DNA from: Methylococcaceae bacterium
GTDB taxonomy: Bacteria > Pseudomonadota > Gammaproteobacteria > Methylococcales > Methylomonadaceae
Direction of reading: 5' to 3'
NCBI GenBank assembly: GCA_005779525.1
Contig: SXIZ01000198.1
Coordinates: 1-15,580 of the forward strand
Length of the DNA: 15,580 nucleotides
Shown piece by piece: positions 1 to 7,657 of the stretch. The notes beneath the pieces are model-generated. The model had not been told where the DNA came from. It ran no database searches and was given only the letters and a program-made list of their open reading frames with translations. Made by a program: the position numbers and the translations under genes. The number at the start of each line of letters is the position of its first letter. Within the stretch, counting starts at the first letter, position 1.

Positions 1-1999
1 TACGACCATGCCCTAAAAATTCATCCAGAATCAGTAATTCTTCTTGATCGTACCGACTGCGCACGGTGGCTTCAGAATGAACCCCGGACAGAATTTCATA
101 ACGGGTCAGAATTTTTTCTACTTGCACCGGATAATAGGCTAATAATTCGGTACAGGTATCAATACCCGTTAAACCGCCACCGATGACGCCTGCAGGTAAA
201 CGTACTTGTAGGTTAGCCAACGACGAAGCTTTGGCCGCGCCTGTTAATTGCAAGGCCATTAAAAAGTCGGACGCTTTACGTATGCCGCGGGTAAGATTAT
301 TTTTTAAACCAATAATCGTGGGTTTACCCGCACCTGAAGCGATAGCGATATGATCAAAGCCCAGTTTCCAGGCGTCATCAATGGTAACGGTGCCGCCGAA
401 ACGGACACCGCCATAAGCGCGGAAGGCTTGGCGTCTTAATAGGGTGAGGTAAATCACTTTCAGAAAGTTTTTATCCCAACGCACAGTGATGCCGTACTCG
501 GCCACGCCCCCAAAACCTGCCAGAGTGCGTTTATCTAAATCTTCATAAATATCGCGAAAATCTTTAATCGGTTCGGGCAAATGTTCGCTGTCACCTGTTA
601 AATATACGGGTAACGGTTCCAGTTTCAGGCCATCGATACCTGCCACGCCAAAGCCTTCGTTGAGTAAATAATGGCTCATGGTGTACCCAGCAGGTCCTAA
701 ACCGACGACCAAGGCATTTTTGCCGTTATACGGCAACATGCTCGGACGTTTGACGTTTAAGGGGTTCCAACGGGTTAATAAGCTGTAGATTTCAAAACCA
801 TACGGCATGAACAGCACATCAGTCAGCACATTGGTTTCGATCTGCGGAATATTGACGGGCTCAGTTTTTTGGTAAATACAGCCTTTCATACATTCATTAC
901 AAATCCGATGTCCGGTACCGGGGCACATAGGATTGTCGATAATGATAATGGCCAACGCGCCAATATTGTCACCTTGGCGTTTCACCAAATGCATTTCGGA
1001 AATTTTCTCTTCCAATGGGCAGCCGGTAATCACCACGCCTAACGGATCTTCCTTGTAAGTATTGGTTTTTTTGTTACGCATGCCTTTGGAGCAAGAATCG
1101 GTATCGCGGTCATGGCAATAAATACAATGATCGACTTCATTCAAAACTTGTCTGGCGTTAAAGCGTGGGTCAGTCAGCTTGAAACCATCACGGCGACGAC
1201 GGTGATTTTCTGCACCCATCCAGGTGGAATATTCGCCGCGATCAACAATCTCATGGGCGACTAAATCATCAAAATCACGTTTTGCGGGGGTTTTAAAACT
1301 AAACCAACCTGCATACGCTGGATTGTTTAAGGCCAAGAACGTCCAGCGTTGCACACTATCCATCACGCTATCAACAAAACTTGCAAGATCGGGTGCGGCT
1401 AAGGCAGTGCTAAAGTGCTGTGCGGCTTCTGGATGCGCGGCTAAAGCTGCGCGGATTTTTTCGGCATTCTGATCCGCTTGGCTATAGTCGCTGGCTTTGC
1501 CTTTAGCGAGTAATTTGTAATGGCTAGCCAGCAAGCCTATAGGGGCGCCCACACGAGCGGCACGATGTTCAACATCGGTATCGTCTAACGCTTCAGGAAA
1601 GGCTGCTGTCAGCAGGAGCTCGAAATTACGTTCGATGGCCGCATGGTCCCAGGTGTCGGCATTTTCAGTATGAAAGGCTAAGGTCACTTTACTGGCGACT
1701 TCATTTTTAAAAGTAAAAATAGTCGCCATGTCATCACGAATTTTAGCCGCCTGCGCTTGATGCTCCGGGGTGACATCAAATAATTTAGCCACAAATTGTC
1801 CGACAAAAGGCCCCATGCGTACTAACAAGTCAGAAATGGCAACGGCGCTCATGCCTTCACCTTGGCAACTGCGATACGCAGAAAATTCACGATGCAATTC
1901 AGCATCGTGCTGCTCGACGGAGGCATAAAAAACCTCTAGTAAATCTTGTAAACGAGCCGCATCATAAAGATCTTGGTATTCAAAACCGGGTATACCCAT
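1..1999 (-). CDS. Large Fe-S/FAD/NAD(P) oxidoreductase, GltD-like (C-terminal part beyond window edge)
   Basis: The frame is open from an ATG at 1999 to the left window edge, giving 666 codons with no stop, so the protein is longer than seen. A second in-frame ATG lies at 2017, but the one at 1999 has an AGGA about seven bases upstream and is preferred. Residues 1 to about 280 are mostly helical and not recognised. Cysteines follow at 292, 295, 303, 327, 359, 367, 370 and 374, the last four in a ferredoxin-like CPGTGHRICNECMKGC segment. A GLGPAG dinucleotide loop is at 433-438, typical of FAD binding in GltD/DPYD-type proteins. A second glycine-rich loop, GGGLTGID, starts at 607 and fits NAD(P)H binding. 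The architecture suggests electron transfer between NAD(P)H and an Fe-S/flavin chain in the cytoplasm. The substrate is unknown. The family assignment is good and any specific function would be a guess. Confidence 0.8.
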   Translation of the reverse strand, partial: MGIPGFEYQDLYDAARLQDLLEVFYASVEQHDAELHREFSAYRSCQGEGMSAVAISDLLVRMGPFVGQFVAKLFDVTPEHQAQAAKIRDDMATIFTFKNEVASKVTLAFHTENADTWDHAAIERNFELLLTAAFPEALDDTDVEHRAARVGAPIGLLASHYKLLAKGKASDYSQADQNAEKIRAALAAHPEAAQHFSTALAAPDLASFVDSVMDSVQRWTFLALNNPAYAGWFSFKTPAKRDFDDLVAHEIVDRGEYSTWMGAENHRRRRDGFKLTDPRFNARQVLNEVDHCIYCHDRDTDSCSKGMRNKKTNTYKEDPLGVVITGCPLEEKISEMHLVKRQGDNIGALAIIIIDNPMCPGTGHRICNECMKGCIYQKTEPVNIPQIETNVLTDVLFMPYGFEIYSLLTRWNPLNVKRPSMLPYNGKNALVVGLGPAGYTMSHYLLNEGFGVAGIDGLKLEPLPVYLTGDSEHLPEPIKDFRDIYEDLDKRTLAGFGGVAEYGITVRWDKNFLKVIYLTLLRRQAFRAYGGVRFGGTVTIDDAWKLGFDHIAIASGAGKPTIIGLKNNLTRGIRKASDFLMALQLTGAAKASSLANLQVRLPAGVIGGGLTGIDTCTELLAYYPVQVEKILTRYEILSGVHSEATVRSRYDQEELLILDEFLGHGR

Positions 2000-2083
2000 T
2001 GTTAGTTCCTGTGTCATGTAGTGTACTGTATTGCTAAACGCTGTCTTAAAATCGACAAAACGTAGTATTTTAATCTAAAAAAT

Positions 2084-2099
2084 CTGCTTGTACTTGACT
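2084..2099. repeat. 16-bp direct repeat, copy 1
   Basis: The sequence CTGCTTGTACTTGACT is identical to 15387-15402. It sits in the 278-base gap between the flavoprotein start and the lipoprotein end, 85 bases upstream of the flavoprotein start codon. It contains CTTG twice, six bases apart. The rest of the gap (2000-2277) shows no gene. Whether this is a regulator site, a promoter element or chance is not settled. Confidence 0.5.
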
Positions 2100-2277
2100 A
2101 ACGCTTGATTATCGTAAAGTTTTTAGTGAAGTGGGAAGACTATCCATTTATCCGATAAGGGTGCTTGAAAATTGTGGGGAGTTAGCCAAATTTTGCTGTC
2201 GTTGCAAAGCAGTCTATTAAATGCAGTTTTTAGTGCAAGATGGGTAACTCTCAAAATGCTATAGAGCGCGAAAAGCT

Positions 2278-2730
2278 TTACTGTTCCACCGCAAAATCCA
2301 CAATTTGCTTTAATTCGTTATTCATTTGTTGAAAAAATCGATTTAATTCTGCATTATCGCCATCAGTAGGCAACATATGGGTTTTGACAATATTTTTGCC
2401 AGCAAATTGATAGACCACAATATTACACGGCATATACATAATCGCGTGCGGCGAAATATCCAGCACGGTTTTAGCGTGTGTTAAATTACAAAACTGCAAG
2501 GTATCATATTCGGGATAGTCTGCTGCACCGCGTTCGCGAATCACTTTGCCCACCCGGCTATGCCCAGTAATGCGAAAATTATGTTCAGCAATCGCAATTT
2601 CCAGTTCCGCTAAAACATCCGCATAAGGTTTGGAAGTTTCGACTTGGTAATATTGTAAATTGTCAGCCTTGTCTAACTGGGAACACGCGGTCAGCAGTAA
2701 CAAGCAACCCAACACCAGATGTTTAAACAT
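2278..2730 (-). CDS. DUF302-type outer/periplasmic lipoprotein
   Basis: The protein has 150 residues. A short hydrophobic signal peptide ends in a lipobox, LTAC, with the lipidated cysteine at residue 16, so it is probably a membrane-anchored periplasmic lipoprotein. The remainder resembles the DUF302 family: a first half with the YADVLAELEIAIAEHNF pattern and a later HAKTVLDISPHAIMYMPCNIVVY-like core, seen here as an AKTVLDISP segment followed by MPCNIVVYQ. The function of DUF302 proteins is not established. The ATG at 2730 is well supported by GAGGTAGGA six bases upstream. The gene is divergent from mobA with only 28 bases between start codons. It could be monocistronic. Confidence 0.75.
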   Translation of the reverse strand: MFKHLVLGCLLLLTACSQLDKADNLQYYQVETSKPYADVLAELEIAIAEHNFRITGHSRVGKVIRERGAADYPEYDTLQFCNLTHAKTVLDISPHAIMYMPCNIVVYQFAGKNIVKTHMLPTDGDNAELNRFFQQMNNELKQIVDFAVEQ

Positions 2731-2748
2731 TAAATCCTACCTCTGAAT

Positions 2749-2756
2749 TTTATAAT
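2749..2756. promoter_or_regulatory. Candidate -10 elements in the 28-bp divergent gap
   Basis: A perfect TATAAT lies at 2751-2756 on the plus strand and TATAAA at 2749-2754 on the minus strand. The minus-strand reading would start a transcript near 2742, just ahead of the lipoprotein ribosome site, which is workable. The plus-strand reading would start transcription inside the mobA start codon region, which is hard to reconcile with the annotated start. No convincing -35 box was identified for either. Confidence 0.3.
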
Positions 2757-2758
2757 CT

Positions 2759-3373
2759 ATGGATAGTCTAGCTCCCTCCAACAGTGTCAGTGCGGTGATC
2801 TTAGCGGGTGGCCAAGCACGGCGCATGCAACAGCAGGATAAAGGCTTAGTCAGCTTTCTCGGCGCCCCTTTAATCAGTTATCCCATTACGGCGCTAGTGT
2901 CCATCACAGGCACCATATTGATTAGCGCAAACCGCAATCATGAGCGCTATCAACAGTGGGGGTATCCGGTGCTCTCTGATCAATTCGGACATTTCGATGG
3001 ACCTTTAGCTGGTATTTTAACTGCCCTACACACGGTCAACACAGATATTTTACTGGTTATGCCATGCGATACCCCCTTAGTGACTCCGGCGGATTTACAG
3101 CGCTTGCTACAGGCTCTCAACGATTCAAAAATGACTGTGGCTGCAGCTCATGATGGTCTGCGTCTGCAGCCCGTATTTTTGGCGATGCGCACGCCGTTAG
3201 CAGAAAATTTACAAACTTTTTTGCAGGGCGGACAGCGCAAAATGCATCTATGGCTGCAGCAGCAAGCCCTTGTTTGCGTAGATTTTAGTGATCGTGCGCA
3301 CATCTTTACGAATGTTAATTCCTTTGCTGAATTGGCTGAGCTAGAAGCCGCGGCGGGTTCTGATAGAGCTTAA
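2759..3373 (+). CDS. mobA: Molybdenum cofactor guanylyltransferase MobA
   Basis: MobA transfers GMP from GTP to molybdopterin-Mo, making the bis-MGD cofactor of DMSO-reductase-family enzymes such as formate dehydrogenase and nitrate reductase. It acts in the cytoplasm. The 204-residue protein opens with the nucleotidyltransferase loop LAGGQARRM at 15-23, followed by the DKG motif at 27-29, and carries the metal/nucleotide PCDTPL motif with the aspartate at 104. Length is close to the family norm. No clear Shine-Dalgarno precedes the ATG at 2759, but the nucleotide loop begins so early that a later start would destroy the enzyme. The gene is transcribed away from the lipoprotein gene and no other cofactor gene is next to it. 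Confidence 0.92.
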   Translation: MDSLAPSNSVSAVILAGGQARRMQQQDKGLVSFLGAPLISYPITALVSITGTILISANRNHERYQQWGYPVLSDQFGHFDGPLAGILTALHTVNTDILLVMPCDTPLVTPADLQRLLQALNDSKMTVAAAHDGLRLQPVFLAMRTPLAENLQTFLQGGQRKMHLWLQQQALVCVDFSDRAHIFTNVNSFAELAELEAAAGSDRA

Positions 3374-3480
3374 TTGTTACTTATGGTATCGAACCAAATT
3401 ACCGCCACAGTATAAATTTGTGCGTGATGTTTGTGATAGTCGCTAATGCCTCTTGCCTATACCCAGATTTGAGCAAGCAC

Positions 3481-3499
3481 TTACATCATCAAGATGTAA
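3481..3499 (+). other. Stem-loop in the mobA-phosphatase gap
   Basis: TTACATC pairs perfectly with GATGTAA around an ATCAA loop. Two weaker pairings follow, CCACT with AGTGG (about 3505-3526) and GGAAA with TTTCC (about 3525-3543). No T-run follows, so an intrinsic terminator for mobA is not supported. It may instead be leader structure of the phosphatase mRNA. The 216-base gap holds nothing else recognised. Confidence 0.35.
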
Positions 3500-3589
3500 C
3501 GCTACCACTCTAAAATCCTGTAGTGGAAACACGGGTGCTTTCCCAACCCAGTGTGGTCAGTTTAATTTTAACTTTTGAGCATCAGCCTT

Positions 3590-5713
3590 ATGCAACAATT
3601 TCCGTCTAAATTCCTTTTAAAAGCAACAATTTTAACAAGTGTGATTTTGCCTTTATCGGCATATGCCGCTGTGAGTTTTACTGGTGTTGCGGCGGGCGAT
3701 GCCACAAGCACGAGTGCGTGTGTGTGGACACGTGCTGTTGATGGGGCTGCGCCCGTCAAATTAACATTACGCTTAGCGACTGATCCTGCTGCATTGGCAA
3801 AAAGTACGCTTACCATTCAAGATCTAGTCAGTGATGCCAGTAAAGATTTCACGGCCAAAGTTGCGTTAACAGGTTTGGAAGCTGGGTCGGTGTATTACTA
3901 TCAATTTGTGGGGCCAGCCAATGAGCTCAGTACAGTGGGTCGGTTTAAAACTGCGCCTCTACCAACAGCCACACCGCCAGTGAGACTTGCGTTCAGTGGA
4001 GATATGGATGGCTTGATGCGTCCGTATGCCTTAGCAAGTACGATACCCGCTCAGCAATTCGATTTTTTTGTGAATTTAGGTGATGTTATTTATGAGAACG
4101 CAAGTAATCCGGGTGGCGTGAATAACTCACCTTCAGTGACATTGTCAGGAACTACCCCTGCACCTAGTGCTACGGGCGCGAATAAAGCACAATTATTTGC
4201 AGATTACTCCAAAAAATATCGTGAGCAATTTTTACCCGTCAATGAGGGTGGGCAAAAAGGGTTGCAAGCATTTTATGCCGCGCAAGGCAACTACACCTTA
4301 TATGACAATCACGAACTGGGTAATCGCCAATATATTAATGGTGGTGCGCCTGCAGGTGGAGCAGTGGGTGATATGCCTACGGGTGCTGGTGTGGATGCTA
4401 GAGTCGCCGCTAATGATGTCAATACTAGCGGCAGCTTTATTAACCAAAGCGAAGGTTTTCAAACCCTGCAACAAGTGTATTTAAATTATCAGCCGATTGC
4501 TGACCGTGGCACGGTTAACGCTCCGCAGGATGCACGTACGCATGGCACAAAGCAATTGTTTATGGAGCAACAATGGGGTAAAAATGTGCTGTTCTTTAAT
4601 GTCGATGATCGCAGTTACCGCGATATTCGAATTAAAACTGCAGCCAATGCAGACGACACCTCGGCGCCACGTGCTAATAATCCTAACCGCACCATGTTAG
4701 GTAAAACGCAGTTAGAGCAACTTGAACAGAAGTTATTAAATGCTCAAACTGTTGGAATTACCTGGAAAGTTATTGCCATTTCTGATCCTATTGATCAGAT
4801 CGGACCGATTGGTGGTGCTTTAACTCTAAAAAATTTACCATATTTTGGTGCTGACGCGAACGGTGTTGTTTCTAGCTATGCACCACCTAATTCCGATGGT
4901 GGTAAAGCTTGGCAAGGGGGCTACCGCGCAGAACGTAACGCCTTATTAAAATTTATTGCGGATCACAAAATTACCAACGTTGTGTTTCTGAGTACCGATG
5001 ATCATCAAAACCGCATTAATGAATTGACCTATTCACCCACGGGTGAAACTGAAAAGCAAGCCAGTTATGTTAAAGTCCCTTATACCTTTGAAATTGTCGC
5101 AGGTCCATTAGGGGCAACGGGTCCTGATTTAATCACTAATCACAGTTTTGCCATGGCGAAACAATATGCCGATAGCTTAGTCAATGCGCAAACGGCTGCG
5201 GGTATCGAGCCTATGGGCCTGCAAGGCTATCCAGGACTAAAAAACGTTAAACGCTTGAACGATCCCAATGTGAGTAAAACTGTGACTGCGGTGGATTTTT
5301 TTAGCCCGGATACGTTTAATTATAACGCCTTGGACGTCAGTGCTAGCGGCAGTTTAAAAGTGACTAGTTTTGGAATTTATGCTACCGCCCAAAATGCTGC
5401 TTTAGAATACGATGCTAAAAAAAATCCGGTGCAAGAAATCTTTAGCTTTGAAATTGACCCGGCCGTTAATGCAACGCCTCCGATTCAGTGTTTATTAAAT
5501 TGGGCAGAAACCAAATATGCGGCTTCTTTTGCACCCGCAAACAGTAACACGCTGGTCAAACTGCCTTATACCTATCGTTATTACGCGGATACAAAATCTT
5601 ATCTGGGCGTCTCTGCTCAAGATAATCATGTTTACTATCTGAATAGTCGTGGGCTGTTAGAAGATGTGGGGGCGTTTGCCGATTTATTAAAATCAGCTGG
5701 CTGTGCAAATTAA
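3590..5713 (+). CDS. Secreted PhoD-like alkaline phosphatase with C-terminal Cys-bounded module
   Basis: Start chosen at the ATG at 3590, because it begins a clean Sec-type signal peptide with cleavage expected after AYA near residue 26; an upstream TTG at 3575 only adds five residues. There is no twin-arginine motif, although many PhoD enzymes are Tat substrates. Residues about 28-125 form a PhoD-type N-terminal beta domain. The metallophosphatase core shows GDMDG (D138, D140), LGDVIYEN (D165), YDNHELGN (N240, H241) and TDDHQN (D470, D471, H472), all plausible metal ligands. It probably hydrolyses phosphate esters or diesters in the periplasm or outside. After about residue 630 comes an additional module of about 75 residues bounded by C634 and C705, rich in tyrosine, with an NWAE start and a TYRYY centre. 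The protein has 707 residues, longer than a simple PhoD. No Pho box was identified upstream. Confidence 0.8.
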   Translation: MQQFPSKFLLKATILTSVILPLSAYAAVSFTGVAAGDATSTSACVWTRAVDGAAPVKLTLRLATDPAALAKSTLTIQDLVSDASKDFTAKVALTGLEAGSVYYYQFVGPANELSTVGRFKTAPLPTATPPVRLAFSGDMDGLMRPYALASTIPAQQFDFFVNLGDVIYENASNPGGVNNSPSVTLSGTTPAPSATGANKAQLFADYSKKYREQFLPVNEGGQKGLQAFYAAQGNYTLYDNHELGNRQYINGGAPAGGAVGDMPTGAGVDARVAANDVNTSGSFINQSEGFQTLQQVYLNYQPIADRGTVNAPQDARTHGTKQLFMEQQWGKNVLFFNVDDRSYRDIRIKTAANADDTSAPRANNPNRTMLGKTQLEQLEQKLLNAQTVGITWKVIAISDPIDQIGPIGGALTLKNLPYFGADANGVVSSYAPPNSDGGKAWQGGYRAERNALLKFIADHKITNVVFLSTDDHQNRINELTYSPTGETEKQASYVKVPYTFEIVAGPLGATGPDLITNHSFAMAKQYADSLVNAQTAAGIEPMGLQGYPGLKNVKRLNDPNVSKTVTAVDFFSPDTFNYNALDVSASGSLKVTSFGIYATAQNAALEYDAKKNPVQEIFSFEIDPAVNATPPIQCLLNWAETKYAASFAPANSNTLVKLPYTYRYYADTKSYLGVSAQDNHVYYLNSRGLLEDVGAFADLLKSAGCAN

Positions 5714-5737
5714 AATTTAGACCGCTTAATAAAACAG

Positions 5738-5770
5738 AGCAGTTGCATTTACCATGCAACTGCTTTTTTT
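5738..5770 (+). terminator. Strong intrinsic terminator after the phosphatase gene
   Basis: An 11-bp perfect stem (5738-5748 pairing with 5754-5764) encloses a TTACC loop and runs directly into seven T residues. It lies 24 bases after the phosphatase stop codon and isolates that gene from the mla operon. Confidence 0.92.
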
Positions 5771-5782
5771 ATGCAATCCTAA

Positions 5783-5821
5783 ATTCAGCGAAAAGCCGCT
5801 TGCTGAATCCCTGCCAGGGAT
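5783..5821. other. Two adjoining inverted repeats
   Basis: ATTCAGC at 5783-5789 pairs with GCTGAAT at 5802-5808. Immediately adjoining, ATCCCTGCCAGGGAT at 5807-5821 is a perfect 7+1+7 palindrome sharing two bases with the first repeat, so the two hairpins compete. The location is upstream of mlaF and downstream of the terminator. It could be a regulator site or a REP-like element. No second copy was noticed in the window. Confidence 0.4.
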
Positions 5822-5886
5822 ATCGAGTCTAGATACGCTGTTAAAATTTACAGTTTTGTCAAAATGTCTATCTGCTTAAAATTCGG

Positions 5887-5920
5887 GTTAACACCGCTAT
5901 AAAAAGCGGAGTTTGTTAAC
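5887..5920 (+). other. Bulged hairpin upstream of mlaF
   Basis: GTTAACA (5887-5893) pairs with TGTTAAC (5914-5920), and CCGCT (5894-5898) with AGCGG (5905-5909), around an ATAAAA loop with a four-base AGTT bulge on the 3' side. That is twelve pairs in total, 110 bases before the mlaF ATG. No T-run follows. It may be leader RNA structure or an operator. The GTTAAC half-sites are themselves palindromic. Confidence 0.4.
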
Positions 5921-6030
5921 GAAAGCAGAAATCTATCAGAGTACTGTGATGCTATATCTTGACTTTACCGCTAGGCTTCATAGACAATAGAACGTTTTAC
6001 AGCAGTATAGTCACCCAACAACCCACAGGC

Positions 6031-6855
6031 ATGGAAAACACTACGCGACCCAATCAACATTTAGTTTCAGTCAGAAACCTGACGTTTTTTCGGGGCGATA
6101 AAAAAATTTTCGACAATATCTCTTTGGATTTTGAACGCGGCAAAATCACTGCGATTATGGGGCCAAGCGGTACGGGTAAAACTACGCTACTTAAACTCAT
6201 CGGTGGGCAACTGACGCCAAATTCGGGTAAGGTCTTATTTGATGGTCAAAATGTGCATCAGTTAGCCTTGGCGGAGTTGTATGAACTGCGTAAAAAAATG
6301 GGCATGCTTTTCCAAAGTGGCGCATTGTTAACGGATCTTAATGTTTTCGAAAATGTAGCCTTTCCGCTAAGAGAGCATACCCAGTTGCCGGAGTCGATGA
6401 TTCGGACGCTGGTGCTGATGAAATTACAAGCCATTGGCTTGCGCGGTGCTCGAAATTTAATGCCCAGCGAACTCTCCGGCGGCATGGCTCGACGGGTAGC
6501 GTTGGCACGAGCCATTGCTTTAGACCCAACCATGATTATGTATGATGAGCCCTTTACGGGCCAAGATCCCATCTCGTTGGGAGTGTTATTACATTTGATC
6601 AAAGCCTTGAACACCACGCTGCAATTAACGAGTATTATTGTTTCGCATGATGTACAAGAAACGTCGGCGATAGCGGATTATATTTATATTATTTCAGAGG
6701 GTAAGGTGGTGGATCACGGTACCCCCGCACAAATTCAACAATCAGAATCTGAATGGGTGCAACAATTTATGCACGGTGACGCGGATGGCCCCGTGCATTT
6801 TCATTATTCAGCCCCAGACTATATCGATGATTTATTCTCAAATGCACAACACTAA
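6031..6855 (+). CDS. mlaF: Phospholipid ABC transporter ATPase MlaF
   Basis: This is the cytoplasmic ATPase of the MlaFEDB complex, which moves phospholipids between inner and outer membranes and maintains lipid asymmetry. The 274-residue protein has Walker A GPSGTGKT at 44-51, signature LSGGMA at 148-153, Walker B ending in YDEP with D172 and E173, and the switch histidine H206 in VSHD. The GQDP after Walker B is typical of MlaF/Ttg2A-type ATPases. The ATG at 6031 is chosen; the frame extends upstream only to a TTG at 5959, which would add 24 residues not expected in the family. The ribosome site at 6031 is weak. It is the first gene of the operon, with mlaE 18 bases downstream. Confidence 0.93.
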   Translation: MENTTRPNQHLVSVRNLTFFRGDKKIFDNISLDFERGKITAIMGPSGTGKTTLLKLIGGQLTPNSGKVLFDGQNVHQLALAELYELRKKMGMLFQSGALLTDLNVFENVAFPLREHTQLPESMIRTLVLMKLQAIGLRGARNLMPSELSGGMARRVALARAIALDPTMIMYDEPFTGQDPISLGVLLHLIKALNTTLQLTSIIVSHDVQETSAIADYIYIISEGKVVDHGTPAQIQQSESEWVQQFMHGDADGPVHFHYSAPDYIDDLFSNAQH

Positions 6856-6873
6856 CTATTCATTGAGCCCTAT

Positions 6874-7656
6874 ATGCTGCAATTAATCCAAAAATTGGGG
6901 CAAACGACGTTAGCCAGTTTTAGCAAACTGGGTCGGAGTAGTTTTTATTTAGGCCATATTCTAAAGTGTATTCCTAGTATTCTGCTGCGCCCAAGATTAT
7001 TGGTTAACCAATTGTATTCAGTCGGGGTGCTATCCTTTTTAATTATTGCCATTTCTGGATTGTTTGTCGGGATGGTGTTAGGTTTGCAAGGGTATTACAC
7101 GCTCTCAGATTTTGGCGCAGAGGCGTCATTAGGGGTCATGGTTGCCGCGTCATTAGTCCGCGAGTTGGGTCCGGTGGTGACCGCATTATTATTTGCGGGA
7201 CGCGCAGGCTCAGCATTAACTGCTGAAATTGGTTTGATGAAAGCGACAGAACAATTATCAGGTATGGAAATGATGGCTGTCGACCCCATACAACGTATTA
7301 TTACCCCACGTTTTCTCGCGGGAATTATCTCTATGCCAATTTTGGGAGTGCTCTTCAGTAGCATAGGCATTTTTGGTGGGCATTTAGTCGGCGTAGGCAT
7401 GTTAGGAGTGGATAATGGAGCATTCTGGGCGCAAATGCAGGCAAAAATTGATTTCAGAGATGACGTTATTAATGGTGTGATCAAAAGTCTGGTATTTGGC
7501 TTTACGGTCACTTGGATTGCGTTGTTTGAAGGCTACGACACTGTCCCAACCTCCGAAGGTGTGAGCCGAGCAACAACGCGTACGGTGGTAAATTCAGCAT
7601 TTGCCATTTTAGGATTAGATTTTATTTTAACTGCACTTATGTTTGGAGACCATTAA
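6874..7656 (+). CDS. mlaE: Phospholipid ABC transporter permease MlaE
   Basis: This is the integral inner-membrane permease subunit of the Mla complex. The 260-residue protein has the normal length and about five or six hydrophobic segments, the first clear one around residues 48-75 (SVGVLSFLIIAISGLFVGMV). It carries the conserved MlaE/YrbE core with LVRELGPVVTALLFAGRAG and then the EIGLMKATEQ segment, which contacts the ATPase. A DTVPTSEGVSRATTRTVV pattern before the last helix is also family-typical. It ends one base before the mlaD start codon, so translation of the two is probably coupled. Confidence 0.94.
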   Translation: MLQLIQKLGQTTLASFSKLGRSSFYLGHILKCIPSILLRPRLLVNQLYSVGVLSFLIIAISGLFVGMVLGLQGYYTLSDFGAEASLGVMVAASLVRELGPVVTALLFAGRAGSALTAEIGLMKATEQLSGMEMMAVDPIQRIITPRFLAGIISMPILGVLFSSIGIFGGHLVGVGMLGVDNGAFWAQMQAKIDFRDDVINGVIKSLVFGFTVTWIALFEGYDTVPTSEGVSRATTRTVVNSAFAILGLDFILTALMFGDH

Positions 7657-7657
7657 C

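Noticed and set aside
1224..1472. An 82-codon plus-strand frame inside the flavoprotein gene
   Set aside because: The minus strand encodes clear cofactor motifs through the same region and the plus-strand product has no family features or ribosome site.
2751..2756. TATAAT as the promoter of mobA
   Set aside because: Transcription would begin at or inside the start codon, and a later start would remove the nucleotide-binding loop.
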